A DNA stretch of 64,000 nt from Acinetobacter genomosp. 15BJ. Its GTDB lineage: Bacteria > Pseudomonadota > Gammaproteobacteria > Pseudomonadales > Moraxellaceae. The notes under the pieces were generated by a model. It did no database searches. It saw nothing but the letters and a program-made list of their open reading frames with translations, and was not told the origin of the DNA. Of this stretch, positions 37,271-46,183 are shown piece by piece (the stretch's first letter is position 1; each line of letters starts with the position of its first letter). The stretch lies in contig NZ_KE007345.1 in the NCBI RefSeq assembly GCF_000400715.1, forward strand, positions 72,351 through 136,350. Direction: 5' to 3'. The translations under genes were made by a program, and so were the position numbers.

Positions 37271-37999
37271 CTATGCACTCACAACATAATCGATTGCCTG
37301 ATTCAGCAAACGATTGCCCTGTTCAAATTTACTTTTGATCGTTCTTTTTAATTCAGATATCGGTTGTACATATTCACCATTAAAAACTGCCATATCCTCT
37401 TCATTCTCAATCAAGAGCGCCAAGGTCTGTGGTGTCATTTCTGGATGAAACTGAAACCCAAGAACATTACGCCCAATCTGATACATTTGATTTCGGCAGA
37501 CTTTATTCTCGGCTAAGCGAACCCCACCCTTTGGAATTTCAAAAGTTTCGCTATGCCATTGCAATATATTCAATTGTTCTGGAATCTGAAAATAATCCTC
37601 AGGCACATGCGATGCACGCCCCACATCCATCCAACCTAATTCTTGGTAAGGATTGCGGCTCACGGCTGCCCCCAAGGCATTGGCAATTAACTGACCACCC
37701 AAGCACAACCCAATGGCAGGTTTACCCGCAGCCAAATAACGTCGCAACCATCTTTTTTCGAGCTTTAACCATGGATAATTGGCTTCATCATTCACACTCA
37801 TAGTTCCCCCCATAATAATCAGTAGATCAACTTCATCTACTCGCGGTAAGGCCTCCAACTCCAGTGGTAAATCGACAGGTAATGCAAAAAATTCGGTTGC
37901 GGTAATTTTTGCTTTATGTGCTTTTAAAAAGTCATAGCAACTGCCAAAACCTTCGCCAGCAATGTGCTGAAAATAATGCACTCTTAAATGCGACTTCAT
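37271..37999 (-). CDS. Class I glutamine amidotransferase-like protein (GMP synthase-like)
   Basis: 242 residues. The catalytic triad is visible: Cys99 in GLCLGGQLIA, His185 and Glu187 in GFQFHPEMT. Such stand-alone domains release ammonia from glutamine for a partner or hydrolyse gamma-glutamyl compounds; the substrate is not known. Start at 37999, followed by KSHLRVHYFQH, a strand typical of this subgroup. It ends very near the S10 promoter, pointing away from rpsJ. A Fur-like box lies upstream, between it and metC. Confidence 0.85.
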   Translation of the reverse strand: MKSHLRVHYFQHIAGEGFGSCYDFLKAHKAKITATEFFALPVDLPLELEALPRVDEVDLLIIMGGTMSVNDEANYPWLKLEKRWLRRYLAAGKPAIGLCLGGQLIANALGAAVSRNPYQELGWMDVGRASHVPEDYFQIPEQLNILQWHSETFEIPKGGVRLAENKVCRNQMYQIGRNVLGFQFHPEMTPQTLALLIENEEDMAVFNGEYVQPISELKRTIKSKFEQGNRLLNQAIDYVVSA

Positions 38000-38020
38000 G
38001 CGCTAAAACCTATTTATCGT

Positions 38021-38040
38021 TAGAATGATAATTATTCTTA
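38021..38040. promoter_or_regulatory. Fur-box-like sequence in the divergent region
   Basis: AATGATAATTATT matches 12 of 13 bases of the central Fur core AATGATAATCATT and is nearly palindromic (GAATGATAATTATTC). It lies about 22 bases upstream of the amidotransferase start and 129 bases before metC. Iron control of either gene is an inference. Confidence 0.45.
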
Positions 38041-38168
38041 GCAAAAATAAAGCCAGTTTTGAACAATGAGTTTAATCCGTACCGATTCTGTACAAAATCC
38101 GCACAACACTAGCAGCTTTGTTGATTTTCTCTTAACCTAAGTCATTATATTTATTTAGCCCATGCCCC

Positions 38169-39362
38169 ATGACAACACACAATAAAGCACAAACCAATCT
38201 GATTCATGCACCACGCCAAGCCCCTCAATACATTGAAACCGTTCAACCTCCCTTATTTCGTGCATCGACCATTATTTTTAAAAGCACGGCGCACCTTTTT
38301 GACCGCCATTGGACTGATGCTTATGATTATAGTTATGGCACACATGGCACACCGACGACTTTTACACTAGGAGACAATATTGCCCAAATTGAAGGCGGCC
38401 GCTATTGCCTGCTTGCACCGAGTGGCTTATCTGCGATTAATCTCGTGAATAGTACGGTTTTAGGGTCTGGTGATGAGGTTTGGGTCGCCGATAATATTTA
38501 TGGCCCTAATCTTGAGCATTTAAATCATCTGCAAGATCGTTATGGCATCACCGTTAAAATTTATAATCCAATTGATGCCAACAGTTTTCAACCGACTGAA
38601 AAAGCGAAATTGATTTGGCTCGAAGCAGCGGGATCAGTCACTTTAGAATTTCCAGATTTAAAGAACTTGGTTAAAAAAGCACAGCAGGCCAATGTACTGA
38701 CCGCACTGGATAATACATGGGGCGCAGGGTTAGCTTTCAATGCTTTTGATTTCTCAGATGAGCATCTCACTGTTGATATTACAGTTCATGCTCTGACCAA
38801 ATATCCAAGCGGTGGTGGCGATATCTTAATGGGTTCTGTAGTCACAAATGACCAAGCACTCCATCACAAACTCTATCGTATGCATGCCATCCAAGGAATT
38901 TCAGTTTCAGGGGATGATACAGCACAGATCCAACGCAGCTTGGCACATATGTCTTTACGCTATGAACAGCAAGCGCAAAGTGCACTCACCCTGTTGAATT
39001 GGTTAAAACAACAACCACAGTTTAGCCAAGTCCTGCATCCAAGCGATCCAGATGCAGCAGGCCATCAATTCTGGGCAGAAATTTGCAGCACTGGCAAAAG
39101 TGCAGGCTTGGTCAGTGTTATTTTCAAACCAGAATATGATCTGGCCGCGATTCGGAAGTTCTGCGACAGCTTAACGCTGTTTAAACTCGGGTTTAGTTGG
39201 GGTGGTCCTGTTAGTCTGGCAATGTTGTATGACTTAAAACAAATGCGCACATTGGAAAATACACATTTACAACAAGGTTTATTGGTTCGCTTCTGTATTG
39301 GACTAGAACATCCAGAAGATTTAATTCAAGATATTCAAAACGCATTAAAACTGCTCGATTGA
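38169..39362 (+). CDS. metC: Cystathionine beta-lyase / PLP-dependent trans-sulfuration enzyme
   Basis: 397 residues. The enzyme cleaves cystathionine to homocysteine, pyruvate and ammonia in methionine synthesis. The PLP lysine is Lys211 in VHALTKYPSGGGD; the PLP-stacking region CLLAPSGLSAINLV (about 79-92) and the Asp in TALDNTWGAG are normal. The Met/Cys-metabolism family also includes gamma-lyases; the TKYPSGGGD signature favours MetC. The next gene begins 19 bases after its stop, so they are probably cotranscribed. Confidence 0.85.
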   Translation: MTTHNKAQTNLIHAPRQAPQYIETVQPPLFRASTIIFKSTAHLFDRHWTDAYDYSYGTHGTPTTFTLGDNIAQIEGGRYCLLAPSGLSAINLVNSTVLGSGDEVWVADNIYGPNLEHLNHLQDRYGITVKIYNPIDANSFQPTEKAKLIWLEAAGSVTLEFPDLKNLVKKAQQANVLTALDNTWGAGLAFNAFDFSDEHLTVDITVHALTKYPSGGGDILMGSVVTNDQALHHKLYRMHAIQGISVSGDDTAQIQRSLAHMSLRYEQQAQSALTLLNWLKQQPQFSQVLHPSDPDAAGHQFWAEICSTGKSAGLVSVIFKPEYDLAAIRKFCDSLTLFKLGFSWGGPVSLAMLYDLKQMRTLENTHLQQGLLVRFCIGLEHPEDLIQDIQNALKLLD

Positions 39363-39381
39363 GATTAAAAACAGGTGAAGA

Positions 39382-40929
39382 ATGAGTACACCAATCGTTA
39401 TTGCAAAAAAAACTACTGATACAACACAAGATATTGTTTTACATTCTAAATTTGCAAACCGACATGGTCTGATTGCAGGTGCAACTGGGACAGGTAAAAC
39501 CGTAACCCTTAAGGTCATGGCTGAGAGTTTTTCTCGTATTGGTGTACCTGTCTTCCTTGCCGATGCCAAAGGTGATGTCTCCAGCCTTGCCAAGGCAGGT
39601 AGTAGCAGCCCTAAATTTGATGAGCGCCTGAAAAGCCTACAATTGGATGCAATTCCTTTTGCAGCATCTCCGGTTATTTTTTGGGATTTATTCGGTCAGC
39701 AAGGCCATCCGATTCGCACCACCATTTCAGAGATTGGCCCTTTATTGCTGGCACAAATGCTGAATCTGAATGACACACAAGAAGGGGTGCTTTCAGCTGT
39801 GTTCCGTGTGGCCGATGATCAAGGTTTACTGCTGATCGATTTTAAAGATCTGAAAGCCATGCTAACCTATGTCAGTGAAAATGCAGCCAGCCTCAAAGCC
39901 GAATATGGCAACCTTTCCCCTGCCAGTCTTGGTGCAATTCAACGTAATTTATTGGCTTTAGGTGATCAAGGCGGTGAACAGTTTTTTGGTGAGCCAAGCC
40001 TGAATATTCTCGATTTCATCCAAACTGATACCAATGGTCATGGCTATATCAATATCTTGGCTGCAGATAAGTTGATGAACACCCCAAAGCTATATGCCAC
40101 TTTCCTGCTTTGGATGATGTCTGAGCTATTTGAACAGTTGCCTGAAGTAGGCGATATGGACAAACCAAAGTTAGTATTCTTCTTCGATGAAGCGCATTTA
40201 CTATTTGACAATGCCAGTCCAGCCTTACAACAAAAGATTGAACAAGTGGTACGTTTAATCCGTTCTAAAGGTGTGGGTATTTATTTTATTACCCAGAACC
40301 CACTGGATTTACCAGAAAGTGTTTTAGGGCAATTGGGGAATCGTGTACAGCATGCCTTACGTGCATTTACACCCAAAGACCAAAAGGCGGTCAAAACCGC
40401 AGCGGATACTTTCCGTGCCAATCCAGAGTTTAAAGTCGACCAAGCCATTACCGAACTTGCAGTCGGTGAAGCATTGATTAGTTGTCTAGATGAACAAGGG
40501 ACGCCACAGATTGTTGAACGCGGTTGGGTGATGCCTCCTTACTCCTCCTTTACCCCTATCACGCCTGAAGAACGCCAAGTGATTATTGGGCAAAGTATTG
40601 TGGCAGGTGTCTACGACCAAGCAGTGGATCGAGACAGTGCCTATGAGATGCTGCAAAAGAAAGTATTGCAACAGTCACAGCAAAAAGAGGCAGACGAGTT
40701 AGCCAAACAGCAAAGCAAAGAGCAAGATGCTTTAGCCAAGCAACAAGCCAAAGAACAAGAACGTTTTGCTCGTGAGCAGCAAAAAGTCGCAGAAAAGTCA
40801 CAGCGTGATCGTGAGAAACTCACTCAAGACATCGTAGGCACTTTTGCTAAAAGTGCAGCCCGCAGTTTAGGTGGGACGACTGGACAAAAAATTGTTCGCG
40901 GCTTACTCGGTTCTTTATTTGGTAAATAA
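39382..40929 (+). CDS. HerA-like ATPase, DUF853 (YjgR) family
   Basis: 515 residues. Walker [11 protein letters not shown] (about residues 31-40) and Walker [13 protein letters not shown] (about 260-271) are present, together with the arginine region of FtsK/HerA-type hexameric ATPases. The C-terminal half is a highly charged Gln/Lys/Glu coiled coil (430-490) ending in a small Gly-rich segment. E. coli YjgR has the same layout; the function is not known, and a role in DNA translocation is an inference. Its C-terminal coiled coil contains repeats such as KQQSKEQ and KQQAKEQ. Confidence 0.85.
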   Translation: MSTPIVIAKKTTDTTQDIVLHSKFANRHGLIAGATGTGKTVTLKVMAESFSRIGVPVFLADAKGDVSSLAKAGSSSPKFDERLKSLQLDAIPFAASPVIFWDLFGQQGHPIRTTISEIGPLLLAQMLNLNDTQEGVLSAVFRVADDQGLLLIDFKDLKAMLTYVSENAASLKAEYGNLSPASLGAIQRNLLALGDQGGEQFFGEPSLNILDFIQTDTNGHGYINILAADKLMNTPKLYATFLLWMMSELFEQLPEVGDMDKPKLVFFFDEAHLLFDNASPALQQKIEQVVRLIRSKGVGIYFITQNPLDLPESVLGQLGNRVQHALRAFTPKDQKAVKTAADTFRANPEFKVDQAITELAVGEALISCLDEQGTPQIVERGWVMPPYSSFTPITPEERQVIIGQSIVAGVYDQAVDRDSAYEMLQKKVLQQSQQKEADELAKQQSKEQDALAKQQAKEQERFAREQQKVAEKSQRDREKLTQDIVGTFAKSAARSLGGTTGQKIVRGLLGSLFGK

Positions 40930-40948
40930 AAAACTATACCTAATTTGC

Positions 40949-40980
40949 AAATTAAGGGATAATTTATTATCCCTTAATTT
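40949..40980 (+). terminator. Terminator after the HerA-like gene
   Basis: Fourteen-base-pair stem AAATTAAGGGATAA/TTATCCCTTAATTT with a TTTA loop followed by T residues, 20 bases after the stop. Confidence 0.85.
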
Positions 40981-40997
40981 TTTTATGGCTTTTATTT

Positions 40998-41020
40998 AAA
41001 TATGCATTGCAAATACACTT
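40998..41020. promoter_or_regulatory. Second, imperfect NsrR-like site upstream of hmp
   Basis: AATATGCATTGCAAATACACTT resembles the NsrR consensus AAGATGCATTT-N-AAATGCATCTT but lacks the central spacer base and has several mismatches. It overlaps the -35 region of the predicted hmp promoter. Confidence 0.35.
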
Positions 41021-41035
41021 TATAAGATGTATTTT
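41007..41035 (+). promoter_or_regulatory. Predicted hmp promoter
   Basis: -35 TTGCAA at 41007-41012 and -10 TATTTT at 41030-41035, spacing 17. The -10 lies inside the NsrR palindrome, so repressor binding would exclude RNA polymerase. Confidence 0.5.
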
Positions 41036-41049
41036 AAATACATCTTATA
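41021..41049. promoter_or_regulatory. NsrR operator upstream of hmp
   Basis: A 29-base perfect palindrome: TATAAGATGTATTT, central T, AAATACATCTTATA. Its core AAGATGTATTTTAAATACATCTT fits the known NsrR box with the half-site AAGATGYATTT. The nsrR gene itself is 1.3 kb downstream, giving a self-contained NO-sensing module. Confidence 0.85.
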
Positions 41050-41073
41050 AATGATAGCCAAGAGAGATCAAGC

Positions 41074-42285
41074 ATGACTCCACAGCAAATTGACCTAGTA
41101 AAAGCCACTGTTCCTGTCCTGCGCGAAAATGGTGTTGCACTGACTGGATACTTTTATAACCGCATGTTAGGTAATCATCCCGAATTAAAAGAAACCTTTA
41201 ATATGGGACACCAACGCAGTGGGGCTCAAGCACAAGCACTTGCGGGTGCAGTTTTGGCATATGCAGAAAATATTGAAGACCCATCTGTGCTTTTGCCTGT
41301 GGTTGAAATGATTGCGCATAAACATGTCAGTTTAAATATTCAATCCCCTGACTACGGTATTGTCGGTGAAAACCTACTGCACTCGATTAGTGAAGTCCTC
41401 AATATTTCAATGGAAGATCCATTGATTGGCGCATGGGCTGCCGCTTATGGTCAGTTGGCTGATCTATTTATCAGTACAGAAAAAGCCATTTATGATCAAC
41501 ATCAACAAACCCAAGGCAGTTGGTTAGGCTGGCGTAATTTCAAAATTGCAAAGAAAGTCGTAGAAAGTGATGAGATCACCTCGTTCTATTTAGCACCTGT
41601 TGATGGCGGTGCATTACCACACTATGAAGCAGGTCAGTACATCTCAGTTCGCGTGTTTGTGCCTGAGTTGAATTTAAGACAACCGCGTCAATACACGCTT
41701 TCGACTAGCCCACAGGCAAATTATTTACGTATCTCGGTCAAACGTGAAGATGAAAAAGGTGAACTCGCTGGTGGCTGGGTATCCAGCACATTACATGGTC
41801 TAGCTGAAGGTTCTGAAATTGAAGTGTCTGCACCAACAGGTAATTTCTATCTGCTCGATAGCAGCAAGCGTAATGTCTTTATCAGTGGTGGCGTAGGATT
41901 AACACCAATGATTGCGATGCTGAACCAGTTAGTGACATTGGATATGCCACAACCTGTTAACTTCATTCATGCCTGCCGTAGCAGCCAAGTACATGCCATG
42001 AAGCAGCATATTCAAGAACTTAAAACCAACTATCCACGTTTAAGCACATTTACGGCATATGAGTTTCCACACGAAAATGACAACCTCGGTGAAGACTACG
42101 ATGTTGCTGGACGTTTAGATTTAAGCAGCATCGATGCCGCACTATTACCCGCCAATGCTGATTATTATTTATGTGGCCCAATGCCATTTATGGCAGCGCA
42201 ACATCAGGCACTGGTTGCTCGTGGTATTCCTGCTGCCAACATTCACAGCGAAGCCTTTGGTACAGGCGGTGTCAAACTCAGCTAA
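41074..42285 (+). CDS. hmp: Flavohemoglobin, nitric oxide dioxygenase
   Basis: 403 residues: globin domain (about 1-140) with Tyr28, Gln52 and proximal His84 (IAHKHVSL), FAD domain (about 150-260) with RQYTLS, and NAD domain from about 268 (ISGGVGLTPMIAML). It converts NO to nitrate in the cytoplasm using NADPH and O2. GAGAGATC, weakly purine-rich, precedes the ATG. Expression is expected to be off when NsrR with its [Fe-S] cluster binds the operator, and on under NO. The globin-FAD-NAD order is complete. Confidence 0.95.
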   Translation: MTPQQIDLVKATVPVLRENGVALTGYFYNRMLGNHPELKETFNMGHQRSGAQAQALAGAVLAYAENIEDPSVLLPVVEMIAHKHVSLNIQSPDYGIVGENLLHSISEVLNISMEDPLIGAWAAAYGQLADLFISTEKAIYDQHQQTQGSWLGWRNFKIAKKVVESDEITSFYLAPVDGGALPHYEAGQYISVRVFVPELNLRQPRQYTLSTSPQANYLRISVKREDEKGELAGGWVSSTLHGLAEGSEIEVSAPTGNFYLLDSSKRNVFISGGVGLTPMIAMLNQLVTLDMPQPVNFIHACRSSQVHAMKQHIQELKTNYPRLSTFTAYEFPHENDNLGEDYDVAGRLDLSSIDAALLPANADYYLCGPMPFMAAQHQALVARGIPAANIHSEAFGTGGVKLS

Positions 42286-42305
42286 TCCACACTAGATTTT
42301 GCATA

Positions 42306-42333
42306 GGGCTAGTCTATGTTAGACTAGCCCTTT
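42306..42333 (+). terminator. Terminator of hmp
   Basis: Ten-base-pair stem GGGCTAGTCT/AGACTAGCCC with loop ATGTT, followed by TTTCTATTT, 20 bases after the stop. Confidence 0.8.
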
Positions 42334-42364
42334 CTATTTCTTGCACTAGATTGAGTGAAACCAC

Positions 42365-42817
42365 ATGCAACTCAATAAGTTTACTGATTATGCACTCAGA
42401 ATTTTGATGTATGTCGCTCGTCCGAGTGATGTACCTTATACGATTGCAGATATCGCAGAAGACTTACATGTGTCGCAAAACCACTTGGTTAAAGTCGTGC
42501 ACTTCATGGGTAAGCAACACTGGATTGTGACCATTCGCGGTAAAGGCGGTGGTCTGCGCCTCAATCCAGAAGCCAAGAATCTGAAATTAGGTGCGATTGT
42601 TCGAACCTTACAAGGGAATCATCAAATTGTTGAATGTAATACCCCTCCCTGTGTACTTCGAGCCAACTGCGGACTGAAAGGAATTTTAGATCAAGCCTTA
42701 GAATGCTTTTATCAAAGTCTGGACCAATATACGCTTGGTGAAGTCGTGCAACAGGGTATTATTCCTTCTTCCACACGCTCAAATATCGACTTTTTAGAGC
42801 TTATTCAGAAAGCTTAA
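42365..42817 (+). CDS. nsrR: Nitric oxide-sensing Rrf2-family repressor NsrR
   Basis: 150 residues. Winged helix with recognition segment VSQNHLVKVVHFMGK (about 37-50). Cys91, Cys96 and Cys102 (CNTPPC, CVLRANC) have exactly the spacing and numbering of the [Fe-S] ligands of E. coli NsrR; IscR-type spacing is different. It lies 79 bases after hmp, behind hmp's terminator, so it probably has its own promoter. It is expected to repress hmp through the operator at 41021-41049. Confidence 0.92.
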   Translation: MQLNKFTDYALRILMYVARPSDVPYTIADIAEDLHVSQNHLVKVVHFMGKQHWIVTIRGKGGGLRLNPEAKNLKLGAIVRTLQGNHQIVECNTPPCVLRANCGLKGILDQALECFYQSLDQYTLGEVVQQGIIPSSTRSNIDFLELIQKA

Positions 42818-42900
42818 AATTGCATACAGATGAGGATTCGCACGAACGCCTCACATCCTTTATAATGGTCGTTGCTATTCCTATTCAAAAGTAAGCTTCT

Positions 42901-43677
42901 ATGCGTCGCAGTGAAAAATCGAAAGACACCAAAGCCAGACTCGCACCTAAACAAAAAATCAGTTATGAAAAAAAGGCTGACCCTGCATTAACTGAATATG
43001 CAGTACAGTCTTTAACTTGGTTACGCCAAGCTGAATTTTTGATGAGTGCGCCGAAACTGGCTTTATGCGTAGAAGATACTGGTTATGAAATCGCATTTGC
43101 TGGCCGTTCGAATGCTGGTAAATCAAGTGCAATCAACACCTTAACCAATCAAAAGCAACTGGCACGGGCTTCAAAAAGACCGGGTCGTACCCAAATGATC
43201 AACTTTTTCAGCTTGGGCAATCCAGATCAACGCTTAGTCGACTTACCAGGTTATGGTTATGCAGCGGTTCCTGAAGCGATGAAAATCGTTTGGCAAAAAG
43301 AACTTGAAAATTATCTGATTCACCGTAAAAGCTTACAAGGCTTGGTGTTATTGATGGACATTCGTCATCCTTTACAGCACTTTGACTTGATGATGCTGGA
43401 ATGGGCGCATTCACGTCATTTATTTGTACATATCCTGCTGACCAAGGCAGATAAGTTGAACCGCGGTCCTGCCAATGAAGTTTTATTTGATGTAAAACAG
43501 CAATTGAAAAAAATGAAACTCGATTTCTCAATTCAATTGTTCTCGTCACTCAATCGCATTGGCTTAGAAGAACTGGCAACTGTCATGGCAGGTCGTTTGA
43601 ATTACACCCTTGATCAACCGACGGAATTTGACCTGAGTCAAATCCCTGAAGCCTCAGAAACTGACATTCAAGAATAA
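42901..43677 (+). CDS. engB: Ribosome biogenesis GTPase EngB (YihA/YsxC)
   Basis: 258 residues. G motifs: G1 [10 protein letters not shown]3 DLPGYG, G4 TKAD, and a G5-like SSLN. EngB acts in 50S assembly and is essential in many bacteria. It has a basic N-terminal extension of about 30 residues ([19 protein letters not shown]) relative to the E. coli protein; the second possible start would lie much further in and cut domain sequence, so the longer form is kept. It is preceded by nsrR and followed by its own hairpin. Confidence 0.93.
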   Translation: MRRSEKSKDTKARLAPKQKISYEKKADPALTEYAVQSLTWLRQAEFLMSAPKLALCVEDTGYEIAFAGRSNAGKSSAINTLTNQKQLARASKRPGRTQMINFFSLGNPDQRLVDLPGYGYAAVPEAMKIVWQKELENYLIHRKSLQGLVLLMDIRHPLQHFDLMMLEWAHSRHLFVHILLTKADKLNRGPANEVLFDVKQQLKKMKLDFSIQLFSSLNRIGLEELATVMAGRLNYTLDQPTEFDLSQIPEASETDIQE

Positions 43678-43684
43678 AAAGTGC

Positions 43685-43717
43685 ATTTTATGCATCAAGT
43701 TGCATAAAATAATTTTT
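43685..43717 (+). terminator. Terminator of engB
   Basis: Ten-base-pair stem ATTTTATGCA/TGCATAAAAT, loop TCAAGT, followed by AATTTTTAAT, seven bases after the stop. The stem is A+T-rich, so it is weaker than the others. Confidence 0.6.
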
Positions 43718-43806
43718 AATTGTCCCGAATTGCTAAACACAAACACTAGGTAGTTTTCATATACTGCTTAGTGTTGGTTCATTGCACTATCGATTAGGAC
43801 TAAACG

Positions 43807-44751
43807 ATGAAATTACTATCATTTGTGAAGAACAAAGTTCTTGGTTCTTCGATTGACTATAAAATCCTCCCACGCAAAGTAAAGTTTGACTGGGAAAATA
43901 CGCCAGTGGATTGGATTCCAAACCAGCCTTTTGCCAGCTATTTTATTAATGAAATTAACAATATTTTACCTGCTGGTGAGTTTTGGTTTTGCCGTTTATA
44001 TAACAAAGTCCTTCCTCAAATTACCGATGAAAAATTAAAGCAAGACGTCCAAGCCTTTATTCGTCAGGAAGCAATGCATGCCGTTGCACATACCTCTGCC
44101 AATAAAGAATATTTGACGCAACGCAATATTGATATTCAGCGCAACCTCGACATCATGGATTTCTTATTCACCAAGGTCTTGGCAGACAAGCCTTTCGATA
44201 AAGAAATTCCAAAAGCACTCGAACATCAATGGGATTTATTCCGTCTCGGTGTGATTGCGACTGTTGAACACATGACCTGTGTACTGGGCAAATATGCACT
44301 GTACAACAAGCGTTGGGAAGAACTCGGTGCAGATCCAGAAATGATCGATCTGATTAAATGGCATGGCTCTGAAGAAATTGAACACCGTACCGTTGCATTT
44401 GATCTCTATCGTCATTTGGGCGGTGGTTACATCGCACGTTACTACATGAGTGTTGCCGTTATTATCGGTGTACTTGGCCTATGGGTCGATGGTGCAGCGC
44501 ATATCATGAGCCAAGACCCTCGTTTTGCTGACAAGAAACCAAGCTTATTTAAGCCATGGATCTGGATCGAATGGTCGAAGATCGCATTAAAAGACGCTAA
44601 AATCCTACCAGGTCCCGCATGGTTGGTTGCACAACAGATTGATTACCTCATGCCTTGGTATGACCCAGTCAAAGAAGGCAATACCCAAGATGCTGTGAAT
44701 TATTTAAATAATTCCCCTGCAGCAAAACGCGCCTTACAACCCGCAGCATAA
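43807..44751 (+). CDS. Predicted metal-dependent hydrolase, PF10118 type
   Basis: 314 residues, largely helical. Conserved candidate metal ligands are Glu in AGEFWFCRLYN, Glu and His in FIRQEAMHAVAH (about 98-109), Glu and His in TVEHMT, and the paired Glu-x-x-His in GSEEIEHRT (about 197-205). This set resembles a ferritin-like diiron site. A hydrophobic segment near 225-240 could be membrane-associated. The substrate is not known. Genes of this family are common in Acinetobacter and Pseudomonas. The transcript ends at a terminator 15 bases downstream. Confidence 0.8.
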   Translation: MKLLSFVKNKVLGSSIDYKILPRKVKFDWENTPVDWIPNQPFASYFINEINNILPAGEFWFCRLYNKVLPQITDEKLKQDVQAFIRQEAMHAVAHTSANKEYLTQRNIDIQRNLDIMDFLFTKVLADKPFDKEIPKALEHQWDLFRLGVIATVEHMTCVLGKYALYNKRWEELGADPEMIDLIKWHGSEEIEHRTVAFDLYRHLGGGYIARYYMSVAVIIGVLGLWVDGAAHIMSQDPRFADKKPSLFKPWIWIEWSKIALKDAKILPGPAWLVAQQIDYLMPWYDPVKEGNTQDAVNYLNNSPAAKRALQPAA

Positions 44752-44768
44752 ATATTCTTTTATAGAAT

Positions 44769-44799
44769 AAAAAAAGCAGGAGACATCTCCTGCTTTTTT
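44769..44799. terminator. Bidirectional terminator between convergent genes
   Basis: Stem AAAAAAGCAGGAGA, loop CA, TCTCCTGCTTTTTT, serving both the hydrolase (plus) and the symporter (minus). Confidence 0.88.
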
Positions 44800-44812
44800 G
44801 CGTCCAATACGA

Positions 44813-46054
44813 TCAACTTGATTCAGCTTCTGCCTGTTTTGCGTAGCGATCAACCACCACACTAATCATCATATCGCCCTGTACATTAACCACAGTACGG
44901 ACCGTATCCAACACACGGTCGATCGGTAGTAAAATTGCAATCGCCTCTGCAGGCAAACCAACTGACTGTAACACCATAATCATGGTCACCATACCTGCAC
45001 TCGGAATTCCTGGCGCGCCCAAAGAAGCAATCATGGCAGTTAAACAGACAATAATCTGCTGCGTTAAACTCAGATCCAAGCCCATCAAATTGGCAATAAA
45101 TAAGGCAGCCGCAGCTTCATACAAAGCGGTACCATCCATATTCAGTTGTGTGCCTAAAGGAATCACAAAACCTGCCGTTTGCGGCCGTACACCTAAGTTT
45201 TCCTGTGCACACTTCATACTCAGCGGCATGGTCGCTGAACTGGAACTGGTTGCAAAAGCTGTGACTAAAGCAGTTCTCGCCCCTCTAAAAAAGGTGATCG
45301 GATTCATACGACCAAAAATCCACAACAAAGCAGGTAACACCACCACACCATGGAAAATGGTCGTCCCTGTCACTACTGCCGCGAATTCAACCAACCGACT
45401 CAGTACAGACAGATCCTCAGTCGCAATCAACTTTGCTAAGAGTGCAAAAATCCCGATTGGTGCAAGTTTCATGACCCAGCCCACTAGCATCATCATGATG
45501 TCAAAGAATTGCTGGCTGATGTTACGAACTAGACTAAAACGTTCGCCACCTTTGACCAACGCCACCCCTAGGAATAAGGCAAACACGACCACAGCCAACA
45601 CATTGCCTTCGCTAAATGCCTTAAATGGGTTAATTAAAGTGTTTTGAATAAAGGTGGTGACAAAACTTGATGGCGTTAAGGTATCAGGTGTTTGGTGACT
45701 ATCCATTGCTGCTTGAAACAGCTGAATATCGACGCCTTTACCCACATCAAACAGGTGCGCACAACTAATCCCCAAAATCAGTGCCAAAGTGGTGGTCGTG
45801 AAACAGCTCAGTGCAGTAATTTTCCAAACACGACCGAATTGGCCGCCTGCCTGTAAATTGGAAACCCCAACCACAATCGAGCTAAAAATTAATGGGATCA
45901 GCAACATTTTCAATAAACCAATGAAAATGCTACTTAAAATACCCAAGCCATATAAACTGTGATCAACAAATGCTGTTTGCGGATAGGCAATCAATAGAAA
46001 ACCAAATGCCACGCCAAGCACTGCTGCAATTAAAATTTGTGTATTTAAATTCAT
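44813..46054 (-). CDS. Dicarboxylate/amino acid:cation symporter (DAACS family)
   Basis: 413 residues, eight transmembrane helices and two re-entrant hairpins. The signature TAFATSSSSATMPLSMKCA in hairpin HP1 and LGTQLNMDGTALYEAAAALF in helix 7 are complete, and HP2 shows LGAPGIPSAGMVT. The family (GltP, DctA) imports glutamate, aspartate or C4-dicarboxylates with H+ or Na+. The Asp in VLPIDRVLDTVRTVVNVQGD, helix 8, is the amino acid-binding signature; whether the substrate is glutamate or succinate cannot be told. Confidence 0.9.
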   Translation of the reverse strand: MNLNTQILIAAVLGVAFGFLLIAYPQTAFVDHSLYGLGILSSIFIGLLKMLLIPLIFSSIVVGVSNLQAGGQFGRVWKITALSCFTTTTLALILGISCAHLFDVGKGVDIQLFQAAMDSHQTPDTLTPSSFVTTFIQNTLINPFKAFSEGNVLAVVVFALFLGVALVKGGERFSLVRNISQQFFDIMMMLVGWVMKLAPIGIFALLAKLIATEDLSVLSRLVEFAAVVTGTTIFHGVVVLPALLWIFGRMNPITFFRGARTALVTAFATSSSSATMPLSMKCAQENLGVRPQTAGFVIPLGTQLNMDGTALYEAAAALFIANLMGLDLSLTQQIIVCLTAMIASLGAPGIPSAGMVTMIMVLQSVGLPAEAIAILLPIDRVLDTVRTVVNVQGDMMISVVVDRYAKQAEAESS

Positions 46055-46139
46055 TGTTTAATGGGGAAACATTTAACTTATCGGTACTATGGCATGCTCA
46101 TGTTGAAGAATCGAGCAATTTTTTGTCACATCCTTATGA

Positions 46140-46166
46140 TAAAAAAAGCCATCAGAATGATGGCCT
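46140..46166 (-). terminator. Terminator of tesB
   Basis: Minus strand: GGCCATCATTCTGATGGC followed by eight T, about 20 bases after the stop at 46184. Confidence 0.8.
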
Positions 46167-46183
46167 TAGTACTGGTTTACTTT

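Noticed and set aside
41074..42285. Annotating hmp as a simple globin or a CDP-6-deoxy reductase-like protein
   Set aside because: All three domains of a flavohemoglobin are present, and the NsrR operator supports it.
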